Assembly: GCA_946616535.1 (NCBI GenBank)
Contig: CAMOJA010000009.1
Location: forward strand, 1-54,291
DNA length: 54,291 nt
DNA from: an uncultured Bacteroidales bacterium
Lineage (GTDB): Bacteria; Bacteroidota; Bacteroidia; Bacteroidales; Paludibacteraceae
Reading direction: 5' to 3'
In this document: piece after piece, positions 44,346-54,231 of the stretch
Position numbering within the stretch: position 1 is the first letter of the stretch
Layout of the letters: the number at the start of each line of letters is the position of its first letter
The notes under the pieces: generated by a model
What the model was told of the DNA's origin: nothing
Database searches by the model: none
Seen by the model: only the letters and a program-made list of their open reading frames with translations
Made by a program: the position numbers and the translations under genes

Positions 44346-45277
44346 AGATTTTGATAGCACCACTCAATTGGGGGCTCGGCCACGCAACACGGTGCGTACC
44401 GATTATCCGTAAATATATAGAACAAGGTCATGAAGTCGTACTTGGTGGCGATGGCGAATCACTTATTTGGCTATATCGGTATTTCCCGACATTACGCTTC
44501 ATTGAACTTGCTCCGCTCTCTATCCGCTATAGTGCTTCGTCCTCCCAGGTCGGGGCAATCCTTAAGGCTATTCCTGAACTCATTCGCTTTAGCCGGGAAG
44601 ACCACCGACGTTTAAAGACCATTTTGGAGGCAGAGAGTTTTGATGTGATTATCAGCGATAACCGTTTTGGACTTTATGACAAAAGGGTTACCTCCATTTA
44701 CATCACGCACCAACTTACCATTCGCTGTCCACGAAGGTTACGGTTCATGGAACCTCTTTTACGGCGGATTCACCGATATATCTATCGCCATTATGACGAA
44801 ATTTGGGTCCCCGATTACGAAGACCCAACATGTGCTTTGGCAGGCGACCTTAGCCATTTACTGCCGTCTAATTCCGAGAAAATAAAATATATTGGTCCGT
44901 TATCGCGCTTTGAGGGATATACTGTCACTAATCCTACGCCTTATCATGCTGAGATTGTAGCCGTCTTATCCGGACCTGAACCACAGCGCTCAATCTTGGA
45001 AGCCCAACTCATTGCGCGGCATGAACCCATGTTCATTGTACGAGGCTTGATTACCCGCCCGTTTATGGTGCTTAAACATGGAGATATTACGCTTGTCCCG
45101 TGGCTAAAAGATGAGGATTTGGTGCCTCTTTTACTACAAGCTAAGAAGATTATCTGCCGTTCCGGCTATACCTCCATTATGGATTTACATGCCCTTGGGG
45201 TGTTAGATAAAGCAGAACTAATTCCTACACCGGGGCAAAGTGAACAAGAGTATTTAGCGACTATTTCTCACAATTAG
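44342..45277 (+). CDS. GT28-like (MurG-fold) glycosyltransferase family protein
   Basis: This 311-residue GT-B-like protein opens 'MKILIAPLNWGLGHATRCVP', the Gly-rich loop of MurG/UDP-sugar transferases. It has 'DVIISDNRFGLYDKRV' (about 102) and a GT28 C-terminal part, 'HGDITLVPWLKDEDLVPLLL' to 'CRSGYTSIMDLHALG' (about 285) and 'PTPGQSEQEYLA'. Many Bacteroidales carry this gene; its acceptor is not known to me. It is cytoplasmic, without signal or membrane segment, and is the last gene of the operon that starts at 37677. It converges on the small gene at 45342. Confidence 0.82.
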   Translation: MKILIAPLNWGLGHATRCVPIIRKYIEQGHEVVLGGDGESLIWLYRYFPTLRFIELAPLSIRYSASSSQVGAILKAIPELIRFSREDHRRLKTILEAESFDVIISDNRFGLYDKRVTSIYITHQLTIRCPRRLRFMEPLLRRIHRYIYRHYDEIWVPDYEDPTCALAGDLSHLLPSNSEKIKYIGPLSRFEGYTVTNPTPYHAEIVAVLSGPEPQRSILEAQLIARHEPMFIVRGLITRPFMVLKHGDITLVPWLKDEDLVPLLLQAKKIICRSGYTSIMDLHALGVLDKAELIPTPGQSEQEYLATISHN

Positions 45278-45341
45278 TCATCTGAAATACTATACTATAA
45301 TTTTTTGATATGCGTAATTATTTGCCTAACAATCTTTCAAA

Positions 45342-45794
45342 TTAAGAGTGTTTTACTGTTCTGCGTCTTTTTAAAACAAAATCTGCAGCCAAAACTCCTT
45401 CAATGATGACGAAGAAGAGCAAAGGGACATCTCCGATGGGCGAATGTTCCATAACAGCACCGATAGGAAGATTTTCTTCATTCCCTGTATAATCATCATC
45501 TCCTTGTCCGGGGCGACCTACCCCGCGCCGAGCAGACACAGCAGAAGGTATATAACAGGCACCTCCTTCACTATTGAGCGCAGCAAAATTGCTCGATGAA
45601 ATCGCGCTAAAACCATTCGTGCTCATTGCACCGCTATAGGCGGATGTCGATCGGAAGGATGTAGCCGGACGCGTGTAAAAACCGCTGTTAGGCATCCTAT
45701 AGGCGCCGGTGGTGTTCATCGAACCGAAACCGGCAGCCTGACTGACTAATACTACTATAAATAAATTGACTAATATACCTATAAATTTCCTCAT
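45342..45794 (-). CDS. small exported protein with C-terminal PIGD motif, helix and Arg cluster
   Basis: This 150-residue protein has a signal peptide (residues 1-21). A Ser/Ala/Tyr-rich middle (22-85) resembles disordered surface linkers, and 'RRGVGRPGQGDDD' begins an acidic part. The end is striking: 'LPIGAVMEHSPIGD' (about 107-121), a hydrophobic helix 'VPLLFFVIIEGVLAADFVL', then 'KRRR'. This resembles sorting signals of the motif-helix-basic type, or a simple C-terminal membrane anchor. Its ATG overlaps the stop of the giant T9SS cargo (ATGA), so the two are made together. I know of no described function; small partners of this look beside large T9SS cargos are, to my memory, common in Bacteroidales. 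Confidence 0.7.
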   Translation of the reverse strand: MRKFIGILVNLFIVVLVSQAAGFGSMNTTGAYRMPNSGFYTRPATSFRSTSAYSGAMSTNGFSAISSSNFAALNSEGGACYIPSAVSARRGVGRPGQGDDDYTGNEENLPIGAVMEHSPIGDVPLLFFVIIEGVLAADFVLKRRRTVKHS

Positions 45795-48700
45795 CGTATT
45801 ACAACCCTTTCTGTTTTATTGCCTCGGCAAATGATATATACCCCTGTGGGCAGTTGTACCTTATTAATTAAGTCATTATCACCCAAAACCGCTACGCGAC
45901 GACCTAAAATATCATAAACATTTGCTATTTGGTTATTTACCATTTGGTCACCGGTCATTGGTGCATTTACGACTTCTAAATCCGTAGAGATACCCGGATG
46001 GGTGTCTTCGCTACCGGCAGCGCGTGCAGTGCCATTGATATAATAGCGAATCTGGTCGGATTGCGGCGTTTGAATACCTATCTGCAAGCCGTTCACAATC
46101 ATGATACTATCCCCCGTCAGCGCATCGAAGAGGTAGAGCGGTCGCTCCCAATCACCGGTAAGTGCAAAAGAGAGCATCGTTACATCCGAATAACTATAAA
46201 TAGGTCTGCCGCGCGAGGTCAGTTTATCTTCCAGTGTCGCAAACACAAGTGGCACGGCTTGCAGGGTATCACGGATATCAAGCATCAACGCCCTATTGTC
46301 CGCAATCGTGTACATACTCAGCGGCGTTGAGAAAGCCGCCTCGTCGTAATACTCCAATCCGGAGGAAAGGCTCAACACATCTTCACCTACCATAAATCCA
46401 CGTGCCGCACCCGTTTCTTCGCCAACGGTGAGATAGGCCTTGAAGAGTCCCTGATTGGTCTCATTAGAAGCAGCGACATAGAGTCGTGCCTGATGATCGG
46501 GGGTGGTTGATAGGTCATTGGCGAGTCGGCGTAATGGGGCATCTGCTGTCTCATGCACAGGAGTGCCTGCTCCCGTCAGAGCTACCATTGCACTCGGCTT
46601 GAGCAAAACATCCAACGTTGTGCGTTCAGACGCAGCAATGAGACCGACGGCGCGGTGCGGAGCAATAAAGTATTTACCCGGACCGTCAACGACCTCAGTG
46701 GTATAGGTTGAACCCTCGCGCATCTGATAGGTTGTGAACTTGTATTGGCGCTCACCGGTATGTTCCAGGTTTTCAATATTGTCCTCACAGAGTTTATAGA
46801 CATCCACAAGCGCCATAGTCGGGTTGCCGAAGAAGAATACTTTAGAAGTCTGCTCGTTGGTGAGGCTATAGGTGATTCCTTCTCCGCCGGCAAGTGATAG
46901 TGATGTTTTGTCGTATGCAAGATTGTGAGAAATAGACGTAAAGTCAGGGCGGCTAATATCTACCGTTTGGGTATTGTAGGTCTTCACCGCAATGTAACTA
47001 TACTGCTTCTCCTGCTTGGGCAGCCGAACAATGAGTGCGCTGTCTTCCACATCGGTGGGACCGAAACCCAAGAGAGCAACTGCTGTACCGGGTTGGATAG
47101 CCTTGTCGAGCACATTGGTCTTTACCCACTCGGCAGAGTTCTTCGGTGCACGGTCTTCTTGGGTAATCGCGCCTTCCTCGTCGGTGTTGCTAAAAGCGTA
47201 TTTGACGGTGGAGTTATAGTACGCTTGATAGAATACATAAGGGAAGAATCGGTTGTGCTTGGCATCGAATGCTCCTGTCTCAAACATAGCAGGCGCAAAA
47301 TCGGGATCATCGCCGTTTGCTGCATTCTGAGGCACGTAGATATCGCCGGAGTAGATGTTCGTAAGCGCAGGAGCAAAGGTCTGCCAGTTGGCGGTCTTGA
47401 CAACCACATCTACAAATGCGCGGGTGTAGTCGAGTTTCTCTTGACCGAGCATGCGTGCATTGGGCTTGAAGAGGATATCGCGGCAAGTATTGGAGACAAA
47501 TCCATAATCCAAAGTGTCTATGCGGCGAATAACATTCGCGTTATCGGTAGAGACAATCGGTAGCATATTTTCCGCCTCCGGAGAAGGTATGATTACGCGG
47601 CTGTCGCTCATGGGGATTGTAGCGATAGCCCCATGGTAATCCGTGCCGTTCACTACGGCAGTCCAGTTATCGTCGTCATTCCAGAAGTTCGCCGATTCGG
47701 GGTGAGAAGGCGTCCAGCGGACGGTATCGGGGGCAACTGCCAATATAAACTCGGCGTGTCCATGACATGTACCGTCACCGCCGGCATCGTATCCTACCGT
47801 ATTTGCCACATCGAAGAACGCCGTCTTGAATTTATACCAATATCCGGCTTTTAGAGTAATGTTGTTTGGTATCTGATAACCGGGCATGTGCGTCGCGGGA
47901 TTGGCTCCGGCAGTATTTGGCAACACATTCCAGCAGTTACAACGTTTATCATTTTCCGGATCCCCAGCTCTTCTTACACGTACACCATCGCCGCTTTCAC
48001 CGGCAACATGTACTGTATATGTTGTACCATTGGCGTTGTAATCATAACATGGATATCCGGTTGTAGTTAAGCGAGTTATATATGCCTCATTTACAGGTGT
48101 GAAAGTTATGTAGCGATTATCAATATCCGCTGCTCCTGTTGCCGGAACTTTATAATACTCATCAAAAACGCGCTCTTGCACGATACGGTCTTGGTGGTAG
48201 CGGAAGGTCTTGGTTGCCGGATTCCACTCGGGGTCGTTGCTCTCAATGACATAGGTCGAGTCCCAACCGATGACAACACCGGCATTTGCTGTATGGGTAA
48301 TATCCGCAATACGCACTTTCAGATGTTCATTGGCATCTGTCTTGGAGGCTCTAATGATAGGCACTTGATAGTCCCCGTCAATGATATGATCATACCCGAA
48401 ACGTAGGGAGAAATTTGATTCCTGCGAGTGTATCTCAAACCATTGTGGCGTGTTACATACCGTGATAGCCTCCGTCTCTCCCGTGCTATTGATAAATGTA
48501 CCGCTTGCGGGCAGGGGTTGTATATAAAGATACACTTGATCGTTACTCCCCAGGAATGCGTCATAATAGTCACGTCCGATTTCCAATTTACGCTCAATGA
48601 CAATAAGACGGTTCAGTATGTTATAAATCGAGTCTGCTTGCGTCTTAGAGCGTCCGGACCACATTAATCCTTCCGACCGCACATCATTCCAGTTCGTGGT

Positions 48701-51700
48701 AAGACGATAGGGGTTGGCCTCATTATCCGCGCGGAAAGTCTCCAAATAATCTAATAGTCGCGCGCGTGTTAGACCATAGGTCCTTAGGAACCATGCATCG
48801 GCATCCTCAACAGCTTTTTTCTTTTCCTCATTGGTCGGATCTTCTTTATACGCTATTAACTTTGCCAAATAGTTGCGGTCATCGTCATCGGAACGCAGCA
48901 TGTCAAATTTAGCCCTTCCGCTTCCTGCCCGAGCACCGGTAGGTAAGTTCTGCAAACCTACCGTCAAGCGGTATGTCTCATTAGGACTTACCTTGTCTTC
49001 CTCTGCGGTACTATTCGCCCAAGCACCCGTCGCACCGTTCACATGGAGCGTAACGGGGGTTTTGACTGTAACAATACGCTCGGAAGCACAACCCGAAGTG
49101 GAGAAATTAGGAGGTGTTCCCGTTGTCGGAATAATTGCCATCGCTACGCGGAGCGAATCTTCTGCAGACGCTGATACCTTGTGCGAAATGAACATAACCC
49201 AATAAGGACTACCGTGACCTTCATTGACATAACTTATCGTCTTGGTTATCACATCGTCCAATGTCGTAGTGTCCTCCACTGCTGGTATGAAATCCGCCGC
49301 AGGAATGGTTATATAACCACAGTCAGCCCCATTATTATCGGTAATCGGGTTGGCATAGGTTAAGCCGCTTATCGGTTCAAAGACATGGGTGGATTTATTC
49401 AGTTTTTGATACTGAATGGCAACAATAGTACCTGCTTCTACCGACGAATGTTGGTAGTCAAATCGAGCCACTAAATCTACTTCGTTGTTATCCAAACAAG
49501 TCGTTTTATTCTGGAACACACTCATCGGACGTGCTTTCGCGATGAAACGCAGACGGTCTATTAGCAAATAGGCATCATCCTCTGAGGAGCCCGTTAATCT
49601 TGCCACACAACGGAAACTATCTTTATCAGCAATTAACGACTGTTGGATAGGCAACACAAATTGCTGCCATACATTGTCGCCTTTATATTGTACCTCACCT
49701 GTTTTAAAGCGATAGATGGGCGTCCAGGCACCATCGCCCACTTTTCCTTCCATATCGGCGGTGATCTGCGGATTATAACCCGTCTCCGGCATAGGATTGC
49801 ACAGGTTGAAGGTCAGGAAGATCTCCTGGTCCGAACAAGGCAACTGCGGATAGACGAAATTTAAGATGGTTACCGGTTTCTCGGACGTGTGAATGCAGAG
49901 CATATAGCCGTTAGACGCACCCGCCATAGCATTGGTCGTATGTCCTGACTTCTCAAACTTGTTCAGATAGGCGTACTCGCCTGCTGCCGGCAAATCGGTA
50001 GTAAACACGCGCTTATTGTCTTCAATGGCTCCGTCACCTGTACGCGGATAGTGATAGGATAACTCCGTATAACTCCAGGGTAAAAGGTGGTTGTAAGCTG
50101 TTACGTCCGTTGTTCCGGGAGCCGGGAAAAGTTCATTGCCAAGCGTTTGGAGAATATCGTAGTTATTTAGGATGTCATCCTCAGGAATGATAGCCGAAGT
50201 TGTCGGTCCCTCTTCCGCTGCATTACGGGTTGCTACCGTAAACTTAGCCAACAGGAAATGCTGCGTGCGGAGACGGTAATAAACGGTGGCAGGCGTGCCG
50301 GAGTTCTGTGTAGCGCTTATGCGCAAGTTACCCTCTTCCGTCATACGGTAATTACTGTTTGAAGTACCTTCTCGGGCAACCTCTGACCAGTCAGAGCCAT
50401 TCGTACTATACTCCCAGACGGGCGTTTCTTCATATGTCGAGACCACCTCGTCCTTTATCTCATAAACACACCATGCAATATTGGCATTACTCCCATAATC
50501 AGATGTTTGCAGTTGCAGTTCATAGGATTTTCCCCATGCATTGGAAGTCCAATTTCTATACGCGTAGTCCGTTCCAAGCCATGCTTTATTATAATATTCA
50601 TTTGCTGCCACATAGCCGGAGTGAGTACTTCCACCGAAACGGCTTCCGCTCATATACCATTTAAGGAGTGAATTTGTTGATGTTACAATAAAATCCGATC
50701 CGGGAGTTTCGAAAGGTGTGCTCATAGTGATTTTATTGGAAGATCGATCATCAATCGGTTCAGGCCAACGAACAGTCCAACCATAAGCTGGTACTGCTCC
50801 ATAATAAATAGTTAATGAACGTGTACTATTAGGACGCTTAATGGTAAAGGTTCCATCGCTATTTTTTTCAATGGTAAAAGTATAGTCTGATTGGTTTAAA
50901 TAATGACTATTAAGATAAGCCTCTAACGTAGATTCATTAGTTGCTCCTCCTATGCTTCCTATAGACAAACCGTCAGAACCGCTTTTATTACCTAATACAT
51001 AACCACTCTCTTTACGGGGATTGACTATTATGACGGTCTTCTTTTGACCAGCAGTCATAGCTGATAAGTCTGATAATTGTAGTAACTCTACATGGGGGTT
51101 AGTTTCACGAATCTCTCTTTTTACTCCTATACGGCTGAAAGAAGCAGATTTTGTATCATCTGAACTTCCTTTTACACCCATATTTGCGTCTGCTGGAGTA
51201 CCTGTGGTGTTGAAATAATAAATATACTGCAAATGGTCACGCTGAACCACACCGTTATTGGCGTCTAATACGGGATATTGTTGTTGCAGCGTGAAAGCTT
51301 GACCGGCAGGTACAATCACGGTATGTTCCTCCATATATCCGTTATGCCCCTCCCCGCCGTTCACACGGCAGTCTGCCATCTTGTCCGCTTGCGTTTTGGC
51401 AGGTTGGATATCGAAGATTTGGCGGTAACTGAGAGTCGGCTCGATGACCTTCGAAAGGGATTTGCCTACCTCACCCGTCGGATCAATGTCGTAGTAGGCA
51501 CTCACCTCACAGGCAATCTGTCCGTTCTTGCTGTTACTCTCCGGATAGTCGATTGTCGGAATAGAGGTCGCTGTACCAGGCACAAAGTGATCCGAACTAA
51601 ACATGGTGTTGGAGGGGTTTTTTACATCCTTAATCACATCCCATTGACCTTTGGAATCTTTGTCTGTGGTATGGTTAATCACCATATAGTCTTCGCCTAA

Positions 51701-53809
51701 TGCGTTCTCGGGCTTATTGGTATTACTATTTCCCCATGACCATGTAGCGTTGTATTCAATATCGCGCTCGCGGTTTGCTTCATCATAAATAAACCAACGG
51801 TAGTAGCCCCAATGGTCTCTGTGAAGAAGCAGTTGCAACTCCTCCCCTGGAATGGCATACAACGTATATTTTTTCTCATGAACAGGCTGTAAGTTTGCGC
51901 TTTCATCCTTATGGCTGAAAGAATAGACCTCTGTACTGGAACCGGTACTGCCTTTCTGCGATATCCAAATCGAGCGGATACTCTCCGCCCAGTCGCCTTC
52001 CGCGGACGAGTGGCGATAACGGTAAATATATCTAATCTGTGCCAGGCGGTTATCTACAACACTGGGCGCTACATCCACCTTGATTTGGTTTTTAGCTGTC
52101 AATGTTACCGCGGTAATCCATGCCCCGGCACCGGCGCCTACAGCTCCGACTATGGCAGAAGAACCATCTTCCAGCAAGGCTTCAACCAACAAGGTGTCAT
52201 ACAGCACTATATGGTCAACCTCGGGTTTACCGCCCACGCCTTCTTTCCATATCGTGTCGCGATAACATGTCCGAGTCGTCAAATCCAAATTACGTTCTTC
52301 ACCAATAGTTGTTTGCGCAACCGAGTTATTGACATACAAAACATCGTTTCCGCTTATATAGTGACCCGAAATGGTAAAGGTCTTTGTCCTTTTAGCGTCA
52401 TCGGCTGCGTCACTTGTACTATACGGAAATACATAGTCATTCGGTGTTGCAGAAGTGTTCAGTCTCGTATAAGGCGCATTATGGAAGGTGCGGCGAACTA
52501 TAAAAATGGAATCCACAAAGTGTTCATATACACCTGTGCTGTTCTTTACATAGAAATGCTGACGTAACCAGTCGCTGTGACCGGCATAATCACCCGCAGT
52601 AGGAGCAGAGGCATCTTCCGGTTTATGTAATACATCGAATGGTGATGTGCCGATAGCAAATACCGTGTCGTACCAGATATTGGCGTCTTTGTCGAGCTTG
52701 TATTTGGTATCGCTTACCCATAGTACCGTAGAGTCTATCCACCCTAACTCAGGCGTGCAGGTCTCAGGATTCCCCTCCTCCGTACAGGTTATCCCTGTTA
52801 TTGTATAAAACGGCATAAGGGAATGACCATTATATTTTGCTGCGGCTAAAGCCTCCTTACTCGTCGGTAAAGACGCACGAGGATTGGACGCCCACTCATA
52901 GAAGCCGAACATCTCATAGGGAGCCTGGGTCAAGCCGTCTTGATTGTCATAAACCTCGGGCACACGCGCATAGACATCCACTTGGTCCACGCGACTACGG
53001 AAACGGTCTGCGTCCCTGTAGTAATACACATGTGATGTAATCGGTAACCGAACCGTATCGGCTGTCGTATTCAAATCAAACACGTAGGTGTTCGGCGTCA
53101 TACGGCTTGTTATGTCATTACCGCGCGTCCTGTCCCACACCGATATACGCTGAGAAGCACTCGGTTTGGCAGAATAGGCACGGCAGTATCCGTACAAGGG
53201 ATTATAGGTCAAATAACGATAAACATCCACGCCGCTTGCATCAGAATAGTAGTATAGATACCCCTGAATGTACTTGTTTACTTCACGCGAATCTTTCTCT
53301 GTGTACCACATGGTGGAGTGGGCGGTGTCGCGTAGAACTAACGCACTATACGTACCATGGTCGGCGCCTAAACTCAGAAATTTCTTACGGTCGCAACGCT
53401 CTTCAATCCATAGACTCTTGATTGTCCTGAGGTAGTTCTCGTTTGCCAAGATATCGTCCACTGATTTCGCAGACGGATTATACAATCCTCCGACTACCCA
53501 CATAGAGGCATAATTGGCTTCCGAATACCAAGCAAGGGTGTCCTTTCCCGCCTTCGCGCTCGTTGTATCAATGCCTAAATAGTATCGTTTGCCGTCATAA
53601 ACTGTAGAAAAAGTCGTGTATGCTCCGACAGGAACACTCACTGTTTCATCATTAACATACATACCCGTAAGGGCCATTGGCGCTTTTGCACTTTCCCCGA
53701 GATGTTCATCACTATACACAAAGGGAGTCACTGTTGTCATCGCAACGATTGTGCCCACAAAAAACAGCCACTTTCTCATGGCTGTAGCATGACTAATACC
53801 TATCTTCAT
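45791..53809 (-). CDS. giant (2672-residue) T9SS-secreted protein of unknown function
   Basis: The N-terminus 'MRKWLFFVGTIVAMTTVTPF' (from Met11; Met1 is also possible) is a signal peptide. The rest is a long beta-rich, Tyr/Asp/Asn-rich secreted sequence with no cytoplasmic motif. I cannot assign catalytic domains. A charged helical stretch (about 1665-1715, 'EEKKKAVEDADAWFLRTYGL') breaks the beta-rich pattern. The last 60 residues, with 'NVYDILGRRVA' and 'LPTGVYIICRGNKTERVVIR', are a clear T9SS type A sorting domain, which is removed when cargo is attached to the surface. It has its own promoter and a structured 5' leader, and is coupled to the small exported gene behind it. Surface adhesin or matrix roles are possible but unsupported. 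Confidence 0.85.
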   Translation of the reverse strand: MKIGISHATAMRKWLFFVGTIVAMTTVTPFVYSDEHLGESAKAPMALTGMYVNDETVSVPVGAYTTFSTVYDGKRYYLGIDTTSAKAGKDTLAWYSEANYASMWVVGGLYNPSAKSVDDILANENYLRTIKSLWIEERCDRKKFLSLGADHGTYSALVLRDTAHSTMWYTEKDSREVNKYIQGYLYYYSDASGVDVYRYLTYNPLYGYCRAYSAKPSASQRISVWDRTRGNDITSRMTPNTYVFDLNTTADTVRLPITSHVYYYRDADRFRSRVDQVDVYARVPEVYDNQDGLTQAPYEMFGFYEWASNPRASLPTSKEALAAAKYNGHSLMPFYTITGITCTEEGNPETCTPELGWIDSTVLWVSDTKYKLDKDANIWYDTVFAIGTSPFDVLHKPEDASAPTAGDYAGHSDWLRQHFYVKNSTGVYEHFVDSIFIVRRTFHNAPYTRLNTSATPNDYVFPYSTSDAADDAKRTKTFTISGHYISGNDVLYVNNSVAQTTIGEERNLDLTTRTCYRDTIWKEGVGGKPEVDHIVLYDTLLVEALLEDGSSAIVGAVGAGAGAWITAVTLTAKNQIKVDVAPSVVDNRLAQIRYIYRYRHSSAEGDWAESIRSIWISQKGSTGSSTEVYSFSHKDESANLQPVHEKKYTLYAIPGEELQLLLHRDHWGYYRWFIYDEANRERDIEYNATWSWGNSNTNKPENALGEDYMVINHTTDKDSKGQWDVIKDVKNPSNTMFSSDHFVPGTATSIPTIDYPESNSKNGQIACEVSAYYDIDPTGEVGKSLSKVIEPTLSYRQIFDIQPAKTQADKMADCRVNGGEGHNGYMEEHTVIVPAGQAFTLQQQYPVLDANNGVVQRDHLQYIYYFNTTGTPADANMGVKGSSDDTKSASFSRIGVKREIRETNPHVELLQLSDLSAMTAGQKKTVIIVNPRKESGYVLGNKSGSDGLSIGSIGGATNESTLEAYLNSHYLNQSDYTFTIEKNSDGTFTIKRPNSTRSLTIYYGAVPAYGWTVRWPEPIDDRSSNKITMSTPFETPGSDFIVTSTNSLLKWYMSGSRFGGSTHSGYVAANEYYNKAWLGTDYAYRNWTSNAWGKSYELQLQTSDYGSNANIAWCVYEIKDEVVSTYEETPVWEYSTNGSDWSEVAREGTSNSNYRMTEEGNLRISATQNSGTPATVYYRLRTQHFLLAKFTVATRNAAEEGPTTSAIIPEDDILNNYDILQTLGNELFPAPGTTDVTAYNHLLPWSYTELSYHYPRTGDGAIEDNKRVFTTDLPAAGEYAYLNKFEKSGHTTNAMAGASNGYMLCIHTSEKPVTILNFVYPQLPCSDQEIFLTFNLCNPMPETGYNPQITADMEGKVGDGAWTPIYRFKTGEVQYKGDNVWQQFVLPIQQSLIADKDSFRCVARLTGSSEDDAYLLIDRLRFIAKARPMSVFQNKTTCLDNNEVDLVARFDYQHSSVEAGTIVAIQYQKLNKSTHVFEPISGLTYANPITDNNGADCGYITIPAADFIPAVEDTTTLDDVITKTISYVNEGHGSPYWVMFISHKVSASAEDSLRVAMAIIPTTGTPPNFSTSGCASERIVTVKTPVTLHVNGATGAWANSTAEEDKVSPNETYRLTVGLQNLPTGARAGSGRAKFDMLRSDDDDRNYLAKLIAYKEDPTNEEKKKAVEDADAWFLRTYGLTRARLLDYLETFRADNEANPYRLTTNWNDVRSEGLMWSGRSKTQADSIYNILNRLIVIERKLEIGRDYYDAFLGSNDQVYLYIQPLPASGTFINSTGETEAITVCNTPQWFEIHSQESNFSLRFGYDHIIDGDYQVPIIRASKTDANEHLKVRIADITHTANAGVVIGWDSTYVIESNDPEWNPATKTFRYHQDRIVQERVFDEYYKVPATGAADIDNRYITFTPVNEAYITRLTTTGYPCYDYNANGTTYTVHVAGESGDGVRVRRAGDPENDKRCNCWNVLPNTAGANPATHMPGYQIPNNITLKAGYWYKFKTAFFDVANTVGYDAGGDGTCHGHAEFILAVAPDTVRWTPSHPESANFWNDDDNWTAVVNGTDYHGAIATIPMSDSRVIIPSPEAENMLPIVSTDNANVIRRIDTLDYGFVSNTCRDILFKPNARMLGQEKLDYTRAFVDVVVKTANWQTFAPALTNIYSGDIYVPQNAANGDDPDFAPAMFETGAFDAKHNRFFPYVFYQAYYNSTVKYAFSNTDEEGAITQEDRAPKNSAEWVKTNVLDKAIQPGTAVALLGFGPTDVEDSALIVRLPKQEKQYSYIAVKTYNTQTVDISRPDFTSISHNLAYDKTSLSLAGGEGITYSLTNEQTSKVFFFGNPTMALVDVYKLCEDNIENLEHTGERQYKFTTYQMREGSTYTTEVVDGPGKYFIAPHRAVGLIAASERTTLDVLLKPSAMVALTGAGTPVHETADAPLRRLANDLSTTPDHQARLYVAASNETNQGLFKAYLTVGEETGAARGFMVGEDVLSLSSGLEYYDEAAFSTPLSMYTIADNRALMLDIRDTLQAVPLVFATLEDKLTSRGRPIYSYSDVTMLSFALTGDWERPLYLFDALTGDSIMIVNGLQIGIQTPQSDQIRYYINGTARAAGSEDTHPGISTDLEVVNAPMTGDQMVNNQIANVYDILGRRVAVLGDNDLINKVQLPTGVYIICRGNKTERVVIR

Positions 53810-53844
53810 GTTACCTACAATTTACAATCTTTCAACAACTTTTG

Positions 53845-53913
53845 CTGCTCTTGGAGCAGTCTTGCTCCCCCCTCTGTACACAACAAATACCACTTTGAGT
53901 GTTAAGTGGTATT
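53845..53913 (-). promoter_or_regulatory. structured 5' leader with alternative hairpins
   Basis: A perfect 10-bp stem with 8-base loop lies at 53886-53913 (AATACCACTT and its complement). Nearer the start codon, GGAGCA (53853-53858) can pair with TGCTCC (53863-53868). The overlapping GAGCAG (53854-53859) can instead pair with CTGCTC (53845-53850), so the two small hairpins exclude each other. No T-run follows. Confidence 0.5.
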
Positions 53914-53973
53914 AGATGATTATTAGTTAGTTATGGGGGAGTGTAATTCTTTCTTCCTCGTTTTTACGTCGCG

Positions 53974-54005
53974 CAAAGTTACGTCTTTTATTTGACATAT
54001 GCAAA
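53974..54005 (-). promoter_or_regulatory. Bacteroidetes-type promoter of the giant gene
   Basis: On the minus strand TTTG (54002-54005) is 20 bp from TAACTTTG (53974-53981). Confidence 0.82.
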
Positions 54006-54128
54006 TTTTTTGTCATAAATCTGCTTTATTTTTCACTTTTGCTAAATGCACTTGGCAAATAGTAGTATAAAGGATCCATAACGGATCTATAAAGGTGGTC
54101 GCGGTCTGAAGAGGGAGAGTCGGCAAAC

Positions 54129-54153
54129 AAAAAGGGCAGCCATCTGGCTGTCC
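54129..54153 (-). terminator. intrinsic terminator of the tRNA gene
   Basis: Read leftwards, GGACAGCC pairs with GGCTGCCC around a short loop (one wobble pair) and is followed by TTTTT, directly downstream of the tRNA 3' end. Confidence 0.88.
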
Positions 54154-54158
54154 TTATG

Positions 54159-54231
54159 TCGAGAAGAGGCGACTCGAACGCCCGACCCCTACGTCCCGAA
54201 CGTAGTGCGCTACCAACTGCGCTACTTCTCG
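54159..54231 (-). tRNA. tRNA-Pro (anticodon CGG)
   Basis: A 73-base cloverleaf is complete: acceptor CGAGAAG/CTTCTCG with discriminator A, D arm GCGC-AGTTGGTA-GCGC, and anticodon arm CTACG-TTCGGGA-CGTAG. The variable loop has five bases, and the T arm is GGGCG-TTCGAGT-CGCCT with one wobble pair. The 3' CCA is not encoded. Confidence 0.95.

Larger units (their letters stand above)
53810..54128. other. leader and promoter region of the giant gene
   Basis: No gene is present. Moving leftwards from the tRNA terminator there is AT-rich sequence, a promoter at 53974-54005 and a leader of about 155 bases that contains three hairpin-forming segments. Confidence 0.7.

Noticed and set aside
54159..54231. 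tRNA-Pro gene as an integration site for a mobile island
   Set aside because: No integrase and no repeated tRNA 3' end are visible in the window.
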